Counted from the stretch's first letter, positions 1 to 9,449 are shown. The stretch is 64,000 nucleotides of DNA from Myxococcales bacterium (GCA_016794365.1 JAEUKB010000074.1:49121-113120), one strand, 5' to 3'. The notes: a model not told the origin generated them from the sequence alone. Translations and numbers: made by a program.

Positions 1-2026
1 GCGCACCCCACACCGCCGGAGCCCACGAAGGCAGCAGCGTCGGCAGCACCAAGATCGTTGCGGGTGAAAGCTGCTTCATCACCGTCGCCAAGGTCTGGCT
101 TGGATTGTCCAGGCTTGGCACCACCAGCGCGACGCCGGACACTGGACCTGCGCCAATGCCGGTTCCTGACAGCGTGCGACCGTCGGGCATGGCCCACTCG
201 GGACGACCTCTCACGATGCGCTCGGGCGGGATCTTTTGCTTGGCCTTCATGCGCTGGATGCGCTGGGCAGTCGCCAGCTCGCTTGGACTTGACGGCATCG
301 GCGGTCCCAGCGGTCCCACCCGATGGAGCGACGAACCCAGCGACTCGATCGACGGAAGCTGCCACGGCAGATCAAAGATCAGATCCGGCTGTGCAAGCTG
401 TCCGGCCTGATGAAGTCGAGCGCCCAGCCCACGCAGCGCCCAGCGCAACAGCCGCTGAGCCCGAAAGAACAGCAGATCATCGTCTTCGGCAACCACCATC
501 GCGTCGCGAACCAGCGGCAGCAGCGACTTGAGCGCACCTTTGGCCATCCTCGGCAGTCGATCAAACAGCGTCTGAAGCGCGTCGTGATAGTGCGACAAAG
601 CCAGCGCGTGAGCGATGCTCGGCGTCGAAGGCAGGCTCGCCAGGTGTCGCGCGTAGGCCACGATGTCTGGCTGCTGCTCATCGTCACACGGAACCAGCAC
701 ATCCCAGCCGCTTGAAAACGCACCGAAGCGAGCCAAATACAGCCGCAGCGCTTCGGGCGGACAGCCATCGCGACCGAGCTGCCACAGCTGGCTCACGCGC
801 TCGGTCTGCGCACCACCGATGCCGGACAGCAGCGCACCGTGCTGCGACAGCGACTCTCCCAGGTGACTTTGCAGCAGCTGATCGAGCTGCCCGCGCGCCC
901 GCTTGATCGCCGGTCCGAGCAGCCCCACATACTGACGGTAGATGCTGCGATAGACCTGGAGCGTCTCGGCCAGCGTCAGATCACAGCGACTTGGATCGGT
1001 CCGTAGCGCTTCGGACAGCGCGCCATCTTTGGCGAGGATCCGACGCTCCAGCGGGTGCAACAGCGCTTCGCAGGTCGGCACGATCGACGTAGTGAACGTC
1101 TCGCGCGTGTGAGCGACGCTGATCGTCGGTCGCTGAGCGCTCGGATCCGTCGCCCAGTACAGATAGCCACAGACCGCTTGCTGACGCAGCCACGGCACCA
1201 GATCCGCCACCGCCGCGACCAAGCCTTGCTGTGCCGACGACAGCGGATCGGGATTGTGCTCTCGATCGAAGAAGTAAGTCAGCGTCGTGTCCGTCGGAAG
1301 CGCAAAGTCTTGATCGTCGCTCTGCGCGGGCGCGGGTCGAACTTGCAAAAAGACAACCTGTCCCGACGAAGTCACCGCGTATTCAGCATAAATGGCAACG
1401 GAACTGGCAACGGAGCTGGCAACGGAACTGGCAACGGAGCTGGCAACGGAGCTGGCAACGAAGCTAGCAGACTCTTGCGCCACAAGCTGAGCCAGCAGCG
1501 CAGCACCCACGGAGAGTGGACCTTTGTCCGTCGCTGCATACCGAGACACCGTGACATCAGACCACTCGGGCGCGTCGGCATCGCGCTCTTCACAGCGAAG
1601 ATCTCCGTGCTGGCTGCGATACAAGACGCCCAGGCGCGTCGCATCCACCTGCGGCTGAATCAGCACCGCGACAGCAGCGGGACCACCGAGAGCGACCCGG
1701 ACCAGCTCGCTGTGACCGCTCTGACGAACGGCTTCGATGGCGGACACAATGTCCTGTGCCGCTACGTTGGTGACGCTGTGAAACAGTCCGGCGGCGCTCT
1801 GTCCGGCGCGATCTTCTGCCTGAGCCGACGACCGAACGACAAAGCGCTGGGAACCCACAGCCAGCGTGGACAGCGCCGCAAACAGCGCTTCTTGCGTCGG
1901 GACCGGCTCTTCGGGAAGCAGCACCAGACCGTTGGGAACCGGCAGCCCCAGCGCCAGCGCTCTCGCCAGTCGATAGGCTTTCGGTCCCGCCGTCGCAAGC
2001 GCCGCACAGTCGCCAAGTGCCAGCAT
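1..2026 (-). CDS. PEP-synthase/PPDK-like enzyme, partial (C-terminus beyond window)
   Basis: The reading frame is open from an ATG at 2026 to the window edge, giving 675 residues without a stop. Residues 13-38 resemble the PPDK/PEP-synthase N-terminus (GPKAYRLARALALGLPVPNG), residues 64-85 carry the ATP-grasp motif RSSAQAEDRAGQSAAG, and residues about 618-672 match the start of the PEP-utilising mobile domain (GTGIGAGPVSGVALVV, then ILVLPTLLPSWAP). The catalytic-His segment should lie just beyond position 1. Such enzymes interconvert pyruvate-type substrates and PEP, or phosphorylate small molecules (rifampin phosphotransferase type); the substrate cannot be told. Residues 188-211 are a VASS repeat. 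It starts 10 bp after the acs stop, so the two are probably one operon. Confidence 0.85.
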   Translation of the reverse strand, partial: MLALGDCAALATAGPKAYRLARALALGLPVPNGLVLLPEEPVPTQEALFAALSTLAVGSQRFVVRSSAQAEDRAGQSAAGLFHSVTNVAAQDIVSAIEAVRQSGHSELVRVALGGPAAVAVLIQPQVDATRLGVLYRSQHGDLRCEERDADAPEWSDVTVSRYAATDKGPLSVGAALLAQLVAQESASFVASSVASSVASSVASSVASSVAIYAEYAVTSSGQVVFLQVRPAPAQSDDQDFALPTDTTLTYFFDREHNPDPLSSAQQGLVAAVADLVPWLRQQAVCGYLYWATDPSAQRPTISVAHTRETFTTSIVPTCEALLHPLERRILAKDGALSEALRTDPSRCDLTLAETLQVYRSIYRQYVGLLGPAIKRARGQLDQLLQSHLGESLSQHGALLSGIGGAQTERVSQLWQLGRDGCPPEALRLYLARFGAFSSGWDVLVPCDDEQQPDIVAYARHLASLPSTPSIAHALALSHYHDALQTLFDRLPRMAKGALKSLLPLVRDAMVVAEDDDLLFFRAQRLLRWALRGLGARLHQAGQLAQPDLIFDLPWQLPSIESLGSSLHRVGPLGPPMPSSPSELATAQRIQRMKAKQKIPPERIVRGRPEWAMPDGRTLSGTGIGAGPVSGVALVVPSLDNPSQTLATVMKQLSPATILVLPTLLPSWAPAVWGA
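1393..1464. repeat. 6 x 12-bp in-frame tandem repeat
   Basis: Six units of tggcaacggarc follow each other without gaps. On the minus strand each unit encodes Val-Ala-Ser-Ser inside the PEP-synthase-like protein, between the ATP-grasp core and the later region. Units differ only at one or two positions, so the array is young. Confidence 0.95.
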
Positions 2027-2036
2027 CGTTGTTTGC

Positions 2037-4010
2037 TTATTCTTCGTCGCTGTTTGCGGAAGAAAGCCGCTGGAGCACCGCCATGTCTTCCAGCGTTGTC
2101 ACGTCTCCCACGGCTTTTCCGGTGGTGGCAATCTCGCGCAGCAGCCGTCGCATGATCTTGCCCGAGCGCGTCTTTGGCAGTGCTTCCGTGAAGCGGATCT
2201 CGTCGGGACGAGCGATGGCACCGATGTCATGGACAACGTGTTCCTTGAGCAGCGAGGCCGTCTCGGGCGTCTGGCTGTGACCGCTGCGCAGCGTGACGAA
2301 CGCGACGATCGCTTGGCCCTTGAGATCATCGGGACGACCGACGACAGCAGCTTCTGCGACATGCGGATGACCGACCAGCGCACTTTCCACTTCAGCGGTG
2401 CCAATCCGATGTCCCGCGACGTTGAGCACATCATCGACGCGACCCATGACCCACAGATAGCCGTCTTCGTCGAAGCGCGCGCCGTCTCCGGTGAAGTAGA
2501 CCGGGCGACCGTCGATCTGGATGTCGCCAAAGTAGGTCTTGCGATAGCGCTCGGGATCTCCCCAGACGGTACGAAGCTGTCCCGGCCAAGGTCTTGTGAC
2601 CACCAAGTAGCCGCCTTCGCTTCGTCCGCAGCGGCTGCCGTCTTTGTGGACAGTCTCGACCGCGATGCCCGGCAGTGGCTGGGTACACGATCCGGGCTTG
2701 GTCACTGTCGCACCCGGCAGCGGAGACACCATGATCCCGCCCGTCTCAGTCTGCCACCAGGTATCGACGATCGGACAGCGGCCATGACCGATGTGCTCGT
2801 GATACCACAGCCAGGCGGCGGGATTGATCGGCTCTCCGACGGTACCTAGCAGGCGCAGAGAGCTGAGCCGGTGACTGCGTGGATGGCTGTCACCCCAGCG
2901 CATGAAGGCGCGAATCGCCGTGGGCGCGGTGTAGAAGATGGTGACGCCCCACTTGTCGATGATTTCCCAGAAACGTCCCTTGTGCGGAGCGTCGGGCGCA
3001 CCTTCATACATCACCACGGTGGCTCCGTGAATGAGCGGTCCGTAGACGATGTACGAGTGGCCAGTGATCCAGCCCACGTCAGCGGTGCAAAAGTAGGTGT
3101 CCTCATCGCGCAGATCGAAGACGTACTTGGTGGTGAAGGCAACGTGGGTTGCGTAACCGCCGGTGGAATGAACGACGCCCTTGGGCTTGCCGGTGGTTCC
3201 CGACGTATACAGGATGAAGAGCGGATGTTCCGACGGAACCGCCACGGCATCACAGAGCCCATGCTCGGCGCGTACCAGATCCGCCCAGAAGTGATCGCGA
3301 CCCGGATGCATCGAGATGTCTTGCCCGGTGCGACTGACGACGATGACGTGGCGAACCTCGGGGCAGTGCTTGAGCGCTTCATCGACGTTGTGCTTGAGCG
3401 GCACGACCTTGCCGCGTCGATAGCCGCCATCGGCTGTCAGCACCGCAGTGGCTCCGGCATCGCTGATGCGGTCGCGGATCGCTTCCGATGAAAAGCCCCC
3501 GAAGATGACCGAGTGCGTCGCGCCAATCCGTGCGCACGCCAGCACCGCAATCACCAGCTCGGGAATCATCGGCATGTAGATGACGACGCGGTCGCCGGTC
3601 TTGATGCCCAGTCGCAGGAGAGCCGCCGCCGCGCGACAGACCTCGCGGTGCAGCTCGAAGTAGGTAAGGACGCGCTGATCGCCGGGCTCGCCTTCCCAAA
3701 TGAGCGCCGCTTTGTTGCGCCGCGCCGTGCTCAGGTGACGATCGAGACAGCTCTCCGTGAGGTTTAGCTCACCGTCTTTGAACCACGTCACAAACGGATG
3801 CTGGCTTTGATCGAGCCCTTCGGTCGGCGGCGTCTGCCAGTGCAGGAGCTGCGACTGCTTGAGCCAAAAGCCATCGGGATCGGCGCTCGCTTCTTCTCGC
3901 AGCGCCCGCAGCCCTTCGGCATCCAGCAGCGACTGCGACACGAAGCGCTCTGACGGTGGAAACAAGCGCTTTTCAGACTGCACAGAGTCGATGGTCTTCA
4001 TGGTTGTCAC
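2037..4010 (-). CDS. acs: Acetyl-CoA synthetase (AMP-forming)
   Basis: Activates acetate to acetyl-CoA with ATP through an acetyl-adenylate, in the cytoplasm. The protein is about 655 residues, the usual length. It shows the N-terminal ACS region (FVTWFKDGELNLTESCLDRH), the P-loop-like motif ILYTSGTTGKPKG near residue 265, the adenylate motif DTWWQTETGG near 415, and the C-terminal PKTRSGKIMRR holding the catalytic, acetylation-regulated Lys near 617. Start is uncertain: GTG at 4010 lies 9 nt after a TAGAGT box and could be leaderless; ATG at 4001 has a weak GGTGA 6 nt upstream. The next gene (PEP-synthase-like) follows after 10 bp, linking acetate activation and the PEP/pyruvate node. Confidence 0.97.
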   Translation of the reverse strand: MTTMKTIDSVQSEKRLFPPSERFVSQSLLDAEGLRALREEASADPDGFWLKQSQLLHWQTPPTEGLDQSQHPFVTWFKDGELNLTESCLDRHLSTARRNKAALIWEGEPGDQRVLTYFELHREVCRAAAALLRLGIKTGDRVVIYMPMIPELVIAVLACARIGATHSVIFGGFSSEAIRDRISDAGATAVLTADGGYRRGKVVPLKHNVDEALKHCPEVRHVIVVSRTGQDISMHPGRDHFWADLVRAEHGLCDAVAVPSEHPLFILYTSGTTGKPKGVVHSTGGYATHVAFTTKYVFDLRDEDTYFCTADVGWITGHSYIVYGPLIHGATVVMYEGAPDAPHKGRFWEIIDKWGVTIFYTAPTAIRAFMRWGDSHPRSHRLSSLRLLGTVGEPINPAAWLWYHEHIGHGRCPIVDTWWQTETGGIMVSPLPGATVTKPGSCTQPLPGIAVETVHKDGSRCGRSEGGYLVVTRPWPGQLRTVWGDPERYRKTYFGDIQIDGRPVYFTGDGARFDEDGYLWVMGRVDDVLNVAGHRIGTAEVESALVGHPHVAEAAVVGRPDDLKGQAIVAFVTLRSGHSQTPETASLLKEHVVHDIGAIARPDEIRFTEALPKTRSGKIMRRLLREIATTGKAVGDVTTLEDMAVLQRLSSANSDEE

Positions 4011-4076
4011 CCAAACGTCACTCTAGCGCATGCGCTCGGCCCGCAAGCAGCATCTTCGGCTATCCTGGGTGCGTAG

Positions 4077-5138
4077 ATGGTGGGCGACGACTTGCTCCTC
4101 TTTCCGCTTGGCCTGTTGGATGGACTGCGCGGGCGTCTTCTGCGCCTGCTGGGCGGCATCGGCGTGCGCCTCTGTCGCAGTCCCGAGCTGCGTGTCGCGG
4201 TGCGCGGCAGCCTGGCGGTGCTGGTCGCGCTACTCGGTGCGCTCTGTCTGCCGCTGTGGATCTTGGTGCTGGGGCCGCTTGTGCTCGGCGTGCCGCACCT
4301 GCTCAGCGATGTGCGCTACTTGGTGGTCAGGCCCGGTCATCAGCGCTCGCTGCGGCTTGTGATCTGGGTCGGGCTGCCGCTTGTGGTCTGCGGACTTGGT
4401 GCGGGCATGCCAGCCGGGCTGGTCGCGCTCTTCGGCGTGATGATCGCGGCCCCTGGGCAGACCTGGCGCAAGGTGGTCGGTGCGCTGCTCGTGCTGGCCT
4501 TGGCTGCCACCTGGTTTGTCGAGCACAGCTTTTACGTTCACGAGCTGTTGCTGGCCCACCTGCACAACCCGATTGGCGTGCTGCTGTGGTTTCTGTGGCG
4601 GCCTCGGCATGGACGGCTGCACCTGTGGCCGCTTGGCTTGTACCTGCTGTGTGGCGCGCTGCTTTTGGCGGGATGGCTCAGTCCCTGGGCGCTTTCGCTG
4701 CGGCTCGGTCCTGCGCCGGTGGCAGATGCTCTCGACTTTCTGCGTGAGTCGCTTGCGCCCGGCCTGTCCGAGTCCGTGGGCCTGCGCCTGCTGGTGCTGT
4801 TTTGCTTCGCCCAGATGGTTCACTACTCGGTGTGGCTTCAGCTTGTGCCGGAAGAAGACCGCGACCGACCCACGCCGCGAACCTTCCGCCAGAGCCTGCT
4901 CGCCTTGCGTGCGGATCTCTCCGGGCCGCTTTTGCTGCTGGCGGCGATGGTGCTCTGCGGCCTGTGGGTCTGGAGCTTCGTTGCCGTGTGGGACGCGCGG
5001 ATCGCCTACTTTCGGCTGGCCGGTTTTCATGGCTACCTAGAGCTGTGTGTGCTGGGTCTGTGGTTTGTCGCGGGGCAGCCGCCCAGGCCGCTGCGACCGC
5101 TGGTCCGTTCCCGCTACGGGCTTGTGCCCACGCGCTAA
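4077..5138 (+). CDS. Polytopic membrane protein with conserved-looking His motifs
   Basis: A 353-residue hydrophobic protein with about eight predicted membrane segments. Histidines sit in or near membrane segments: GVPHLLSDVRYL (H74, D78), AHLHNPIG (near 163), FAQMVHYSVW (near 245) and FHGYLEL (near 325). The spacing of PHxxxD followed by later His residues recalls integral-membrane di-iron or Brp/Blh-type enzymes, but the similarity is by eye and weak, so no function is claimed. It is divergent from acs. No Shine-Dalgarno is visible; a TATCCT box ends 10 nt before the ATG. Confidence 0.8.
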   Translation: MVGDDLLLFPLGLLDGLRGRLLRLLGGIGVRLCRSPELRVAVRGSLAVLVALLGALCLPLWILVLGPLVLGVPHLLSDVRYLVVRPGHQRSLRLVIWVGLPLVVCGLGAGMPAGLVALFGVMIAAPGQTWRKVVGALLVLALAATWFVEHSFYVHELLLAHLHNPIGVLLWFLWRPRHGRLHLWPLGLYLLCGALLLAGWLSPWALSLRLGPAPVADALDFLRESLAPGLSESVGLRLLVLFCFAQMVHYSVWLQLVPEEDRDRPTPRTFRQSLLALRADLSGPLLLLAAMVLCGLWVWSFVAVWDARIAYFRLAGFHGYLELCVLGLWFVAGQPPRPLRPLVRSRYGLVPTR

Positions 5139-5251
5139 GCGCTGCCCAAGCTGGCCTGGTTGCTGGCGTCGCCCGCAGGCCCGAGTCGGACTTTTCGGCA
5201 CTTGGCACACACAGACAGGCGTATGCTGATCCAAGCCAAGGAGGCACGTCG

Positions 5252-5920
5252 ATGCGCAGAAACACTGTGGCGATGATGGGTGGCTTCATCCTGCTGGTGA
5301 GCAGTCTCGGATCGGTCGGTCTGGCCCATGCGGAAGGCGATGCGGAAGCGGCTCCCAGCCCGCTGTCGGTCCGCCGACTTCCGAGTGAAGCGGAAACGCC
5401 CGCTGCCCCCCAAGCCGCACCTGCCCCGGTGCGCAAGATTCGCCTGGAAGCCCACTCCGGGTCCGCCCAGGTGGTGCCGGTCAAAGCCCTGCTGCCTGCC
5501 GACTATCGACCGGCTGGGGTGGCTCCTTTGGGCGCTGCAACCGAGGGCTCGGGCGCAGCCGCGCATGCCAAAGACGACGCCGCCGGGAAGGCCCCCGCCA
5601 AGAAGGCCAGCCGCAGCCCCGGTGCCGATGCCACCGTCCGCAAGCGGCTGCCCTTGGCACCGACCGAAGCCGACCTTCAGCGCGAGCGTGCAATCCGCGA
5701 CGGCGGACCCGATGTTCCCGCCAAAGACAGCCGCTCCACCGGCGAGCGCCTGGCGGATCAAGCGACGCGCATCCCCACCCAGCGCCGCTCGTGGCCGACC
5801 ACCGTCACCAACACGGCGGGACCGACATCCCCTGCCGGACCGGGCAGCGCCCAAGACCGCAAAGGCACCATGATCGAAGCGAGCGGCCCCCAGCAAGGCG
5901 TCATTCGCAACCGCTGGTAG
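5252..5920 (+). CDS. Exported Pro/Ala-rich basic protein, unknown
   Basis: The ATG at 5252 is preceded by AAGGAGG at 5238-5244, an ideal ribosome-binding site that fixes the start and rules out longer readings. The 222-residue product begins with a signal peptide (hydrophobic core GGFILLVSSLGSVGLAHA, cleavage after AHA near residue 27). The rest is low-complexity, rich in Pro, Ala, Lys and Arg, with no cysteines and no recognisable domain. It is probably a periplasmic or surface protein. It sits between a membrane protein and a GST-like gene, all on the plus strand. Confidence 0.85.
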   Translation: MRRNTVAMMGGFILLVSSLGSVGLAHAEGDAEAAPSPLSVRRLPSEAETPAAPQAAPAPVRKIRLEAHSGSAQVVPVKALLPADYRPAGVAPLGAATEGSGAAAHAKDDAAGKAPAKKASRSPGADATVRKRLPLAPTEADLQRERAIRDGGPDVPAKDSRSTGERLADQATRIPTQRRSWPTTVTNTAGPTSPAGPGSAQDRKGTMIEASGPQQGVIRNRW

Positions 5921-5955
5921 CCCCCTCGCTCCATCGGCAGCAGGAGTCTTCCCCG

Positions 5956-6741
5956 ATGTCGCTTCGTCCCTTGCGCTTTATCACCCTGCCGATCAGTCAC
6001 TACTGCGAAAAGGTGCGGTGGGTGCTCGATCGGCAGCAGGTTCCCTATGTCGAAGAGGGTCACGCGCCGCTGTTTCATGCCTTTCACTCGCTGCCGCTGA
6101 CCGGCGGAGCGTCGCGCACGCTGCCGATCCTCATCGATGACAACCAGTCGCCGCGCCAGGTGCTCGCCGACTCTGCCGACTGCCTGCGCCACCTGGCGGA
6201 TCAGCACGGAGCGACCTGGCTCTATCCGTCCCCCGATGCGGCGGCGATCGAAGCCGAGCTGGGCGACAAGCTGGGACCGGCGACCCGGCGGTTTGCCTAC
6301 TTTCACTTGCTGCCTCGGGCCGATCTGACCCTGCCGCTGCTGACCGCGCGGGTTCCGGGTGGGGAAGTGATGGTGGCGCGCCTGCTGTATCCCGTCATCC
6401 GGCGGGTGATGGCGCGGTCGATGCGCATTGATGCAGCCGGGGCCGAGCGCTCGCGCCAGGTGCTGCGGGCCGAGCTTGCCAAGTGGAGTGCGCGCCTTTC
6501 TGACGGACGCAAGTACCTGTGTGGCGATGCGCTGTCGGCTGCCGATGTGACGCTGGGTGCGCTCGGGGCGCCGATGGTCTGGCCCGATGGCTATGCGCAG
6601 GTTCCGATGCCGAAGCTGTCCGCGCTGCCCGCAGCGCTGGGGCAAGAGATCGAGCAAGCCCGTCAGACGCTCGCTGGGCAGCTCATTTTGCGCCTGTATG
6701 CCGAGGATCGTCGCCCCAGCCGCCCCCCAGCCGCGCCGTAA
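5956..6741 (+). CDS. Glutathione S-transferase family protein
   Basis: A 261-residue cytoplasmic protein with the thioredoxin-like N-terminal GST domain (ITLPISHYCEKVRWVLD, with S14 and C17 at the usual catalytic position, and RTLPILIDD as the cis-Pro segment) and an all-helical C-terminal half (KYLCGDALSAADVTLGALG, the GST N-capping region). Substrate unknown. The start is chosen from AGGAG about 9 nt upstream of ATG 5956. It ends just before the palindromic repeat array and converges with the TonB-receptor gene. Confidence 0.9.
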   Translation: MSLRPLRFITLPISHYCEKVRWVLDRQQVPYVEEGHAPLFHAFHSLPLTGGASRTLPILIDDNQSPRQVLADSADCLRHLADQHGATWLYPSPDAAAIEAELGDKLGPATRRFAYFHLLPRADLTLPLLTARVPGGEVMVARLLYPVIRRVMARSMRIDAAGAERSRQVLRAELAKWSARLSDGRKYLCGDALSAADVTLGALGAPMVWPDGYAQVPMPKLSALPAALGQEIEQARQTLAGQLILRLYAEDRRPSRPPAAP

Positions 6742-6773
6742 GACCTAGATCATCTCAGCCGCAAAGAAGAAGG

Positions 6774-7062
6774 CGGCAGGGAAGACTTGGATCATCCCTG
6801 GCGCAAGGCGGAATACGGCAGGGAAGACTTGGATCATCCCTGGCGCAAGCGCGGATACGGCAGGGAAGACTTTGGTCATCCCAGGGCGCAAGGCGGGATG
6901 CGGCAGGGAAGACTTTGATCATCCCAGGGCGCAAGCGCGGATGCGGCAGGGAAGACTTGGGTCATCCCAGGGCGCAAGCGCGGATGCGGCAGGGAAGACT
7001 TGGATCATCCTGTGGCGCAAGGCGGGATGCGGACGGGAAGACTTGGGTCATCCCAGGGCGGG
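6774..7062. repeat. 7 x 42-43-bp palindromic tandem repeat between convergent genes
   Basis: Units begin at 6774, 6816, 6858, 6901, 6944, 6987 and 7030. Each contains GGGAAGACTTGGGTCATCCC or a one- or two-base variant, an imperfect inverted repeat able to fold with a TTGG loop, followed by a GC-rich spacer. The array fills the gap between the GST gene (plus) and the TonB-receptor gene (minus), where it may act as a bidirectional transcription stop. There is no T-run, so terminator function is inference. Confidence 0.95.
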
Positions 7063-7064
7063 TC

Positions 7065-9449
7065 TTAGAAGGGCTTGCCGCCGACTTGGAAGAAGGCCGA
7101 CCAGCCGGGCGCAGGGGTCGGCGTGACTTCCAGGGTCGGGGCCAGGTCGTAGAACGGATCGGGCGAGTAGTAGCGCTGGTTGAGCACGTTGTAGAAGTTC
7201 AGGCTGGTCCACAGCCGGTTTCTAAAGAAGCGCGCGCGCACGCCCAGGTTCAAGATCGCTTGCGGCGGCAGCTTGTCGAACGTCAGGTCGGATGCGTTCG
7301 CGATGGTGGACCCATCGGCCAGGGACAGGCTGCGATAGCGGTTGGGATCGTCGTAGGAACCCACCACCTGCAAGGTGCCGTTGGTGTCCAGCCAGCCGGG
7401 AATCACGGACAGCACCCAGCCGAGGTTGAAGCTGTGCTGCGGCATGCTGCGCAGCAGGCCTCGGTCGTTGGTCGTGATGTGCAGGAACGTGTAGTTGGCC
7501 GACAGGGTGTGATCGCCGACGTACATGCGCGCGGCGGACTCGACCGAGTGAATGGTGCGGTGCGAGTTGACCTCGCTGCCCCTGGCCACGCTGCTGACAT
7601 CGGTGCGCCGGTTGGTGTAGCTGCCGTTCGAGATGACGATGAGCCCGCGCAGGTCGGTGTAGGCGTAATCGACACGTAGCTGGAGCGCGCGAATCGGGCC
7701 AATGTTGCGCAGCAGCTTGGCGTTCCATTCGCCCTGGAAGGCCTGGCTGGTCTCGTTGGAGAGCTGGTGGCTGCCGCTAAACTGCACCGCCGCGCCGTTC
7801 GAGTCGGTGTTGTTGAACACCGGCGGACGGAAGCCCGAGGCGTAGTTGGCCTTGAGGTGCATGTCGCGATAGAAGTTCCACACGAGCGAAGCGCTGCCGA
7901 GGAGCACGCCGTTGCCGCCGATGTTGCCGCCGTTGTACTCGGCCTTGCCGAAGCCGCCTTGCAGACGGACTCCGGCATCGAGGGTCAGGCTGGACACGGG
8001 GCGGAAGGTGTCCGACACGTACAAGGCGGTGACCAGGCGGTTGGTGGCAAACAGGAACGGCACCGGACACTGCGGCTGAAACACCGGCGTGGTCAGTCCC
8101 GACTGCTGGAGCGGACAGCTGATCGGCAGATCCTTGGGATCGGACAGCGGGAAGCGCACGGTCGGTTCCGGCACCCAGTCGTAGAACAGATCGCCGCCCC
8201 ACAGCAGGCGGTTGCGCAGCGGCAAGGTGGCATCGCCGTCGATGGTCAGGCCGAGCCGATAGGAACGAATCTCGGTGTTGAAGGTGGTGCCGCTTGGGTT
8301 GCGGGCCGATCCGGGCAGCAGCACAGCATCCAGGTCGCGGATGAACTCGATGGCGTAGCTTTTGACATCGAGTCCCAGCCGGTCCTTGAGAAAGCGGCCT
8401 TTGTACTGAAGGGTGACAAAGCGGTCGAACGACTGGAGGTGGTTGCGAACCGGCTCGCCTGCGGGGGCGTTGGTCGCGGTGTCCCAGCGGCCACTCGTCG
8501 GGCTGTTGGCAAACGACAGCGAGGTGTTCATCAGCGCAAACGGCATCGAGTACGACAGCGTGACCGGCCCGTACGAGATCTTGCCGTCGATGTTGACGAT
8601 GAACGAGCGCTCGGGGTTGGTGTCCGCGAAGGTGGAATAGATGTGCGGACCGACCGGCGACGGAGCCGAGTTGCGGGACAGGGTGCTTAAGACGTTGTAG
8701 CGCGAGCCGAGATAGGTCTCATAGCTGACGTGCTGAACGATGCTGAGCTTGGGGCCTTTCTTGAAGCGGAAGCTCTTGCCAAACAGGGCGTAGGCGCGAA
8801 AGTCCTGGGGAGAGCCGGGACCATCGCCATAGCCAGCGCTCACTTCCAGGCCGTTGATGTCGTCGGCGTCTTTGCTGATCAGGTTGACGATGCCCAAAAA
8901 CGAGTTGGCGCCCCACAGCACGCCGCCCGGTCCGGTCACCACTTCGATGCTCTTGATCGTCTCCAGCGGCAGCGAGCGGTTGTAGGTTCCGACGTTGGTC
9001 ACGGGCTCAAACAGCGAGACGCCATCGCGCAGAAGGAGCGCCGCTTGGGCGGTTCCGCGCACCATGGGCATCGCCAGCAAGCTGCCGCCGTTCGAGCTAG
9101 ACAGCCAGCCGGGGATGTTTTCGAGCACCTGGGAGATGTTGCGGTAGCCACGGGCTTGGATCTCGTCGGAGCGAATGACCGTAACGATCGAGGGCGCTTC
9201 CTGCACCGTCGTGACCTGCTTGGCGGCAGACAGCACGCGGTCGGCGATGTCGATGTCGGTTGCGGGGCTGCTCTTGTCGCCTTCGCTCTTGCTGGCGGTG
9301 GCTTCCACCGGCTCGGGATCGGGCAGCAGCACGTCATAGGTCGGATCGAGCGCCGAAGTGCCGCGTCGCGCCGGCAAGGGCACTTCTTGAGCGAGCACCC
9401 AAGAGGGCAGACCCAAGCAAAACAGGCCGAGAAGGAGAGACTTTTTCAC
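7065..9449 (-). CDS. TonB-dependent outer-membrane receptor
   Basis: A 794-residue protein with a signal peptide (MKKSLLLGLFCLGLPSWVLA), an N-terminal extension of about 55 residues, and a plug domain around residues 75-195 (APSIVTVIRSDEIQARGYRN, RGTAQAALLLRDGV, SIEVVTGPGGVLWGANSFLG). A large beta-barrel follows and ends in a terminal aromatic residue (VGGKPF), as outer-membrane porins and receptors do. These receptors import siderophores, vitamin B12 or glycans using TonB energy; the ligand is unknown. Its start overlaps the stop of the upstream barrel gene by 4 bp (ATGA), so the three-gene set is translationally coupled. No TonB/ExbBD genes lie in the window. Confidence 0.95.
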   Translation of the reverse strand: MKKSLLLGLFCLGLPSWVLAQEVPLPARRGTSALDPTYDVLLPDPEPVEATASKSEGDKSSPATDIDIADRVLSAAKQVTTVQEAPSIVTVIRSDEIQARGYRNISQVLENIPGWLSSSNGGSLLAMPMVRGTAQAALLLRDGVSLFEPVTNVGTYNRSLPLETIKSIEVVTGPGGVLWGANSFLGIVNLISKDADDINGLEVSAGYGDGPGSPQDFRAYALFGKSFRFKKGPKLSIVQHVSYETYLGSRYNVLSTLSRNSAPSPVGPHIYSTFADTNPERSFIVNIDGKISYGPVTLSYSMPFALMNTSLSFANSPTSGRWDTATNAPAGEPVRNHLQSFDRFVTLQYKGRFLKDRLGLDVKSYAIEFIRDLDAVLLPGSARNPSGTTFNTEIRSYRLGLTIDGDATLPLRNRLLWGGDLFYDWVPEPTVRFPLSDPKDLPISCPLQQSGLTTPVFQPQCPVPFLFATNRLVTALYVSDTFRPVSSLTLDAGVRLQGGFGKAEYNGGNIGGNGVLLGSASLVWNFYRDMHLKANYASGFRPPVFNNTDSNGAAVQFSGSHQLSNETSQAFQGEWNAKLLRNIGPIRALQLRVDYAYTDLRGLIVISNGSYTNRRTDVSSVARGSEVNSHRTIHSVESAARMYVGDHTLSANYTFLHITTNDRGLLRSMPQHSFNLGWVLSVIPGWLDTNGTLQVVGSYDDPNRYRSLSLADGSTIANASDLTFDKLPPQAILNLGVRARFFRNRLWTSLNFYNVLNQRYYSPDPFYDLAPTLEVTPTPAPGWSAFFQVGGKPF

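Noticed and set aside
1055..2155. 366-codon plus-strand frame
   Set aside because: Antisense to the PEP-synthase-like gene; Arg/Gln-rich shadow with no domain, while the minus frame shows clear enzyme motifs.
6774..7062. Possible CRISPR array or coding repeat
   Set aside because: No variable spacers, and unit lengths of 42 and 43 bp break any reading frame.
7767..8690. 307-codon plus-strand frame
   Set aside because: Antisense to the TonB receptor barrel region.
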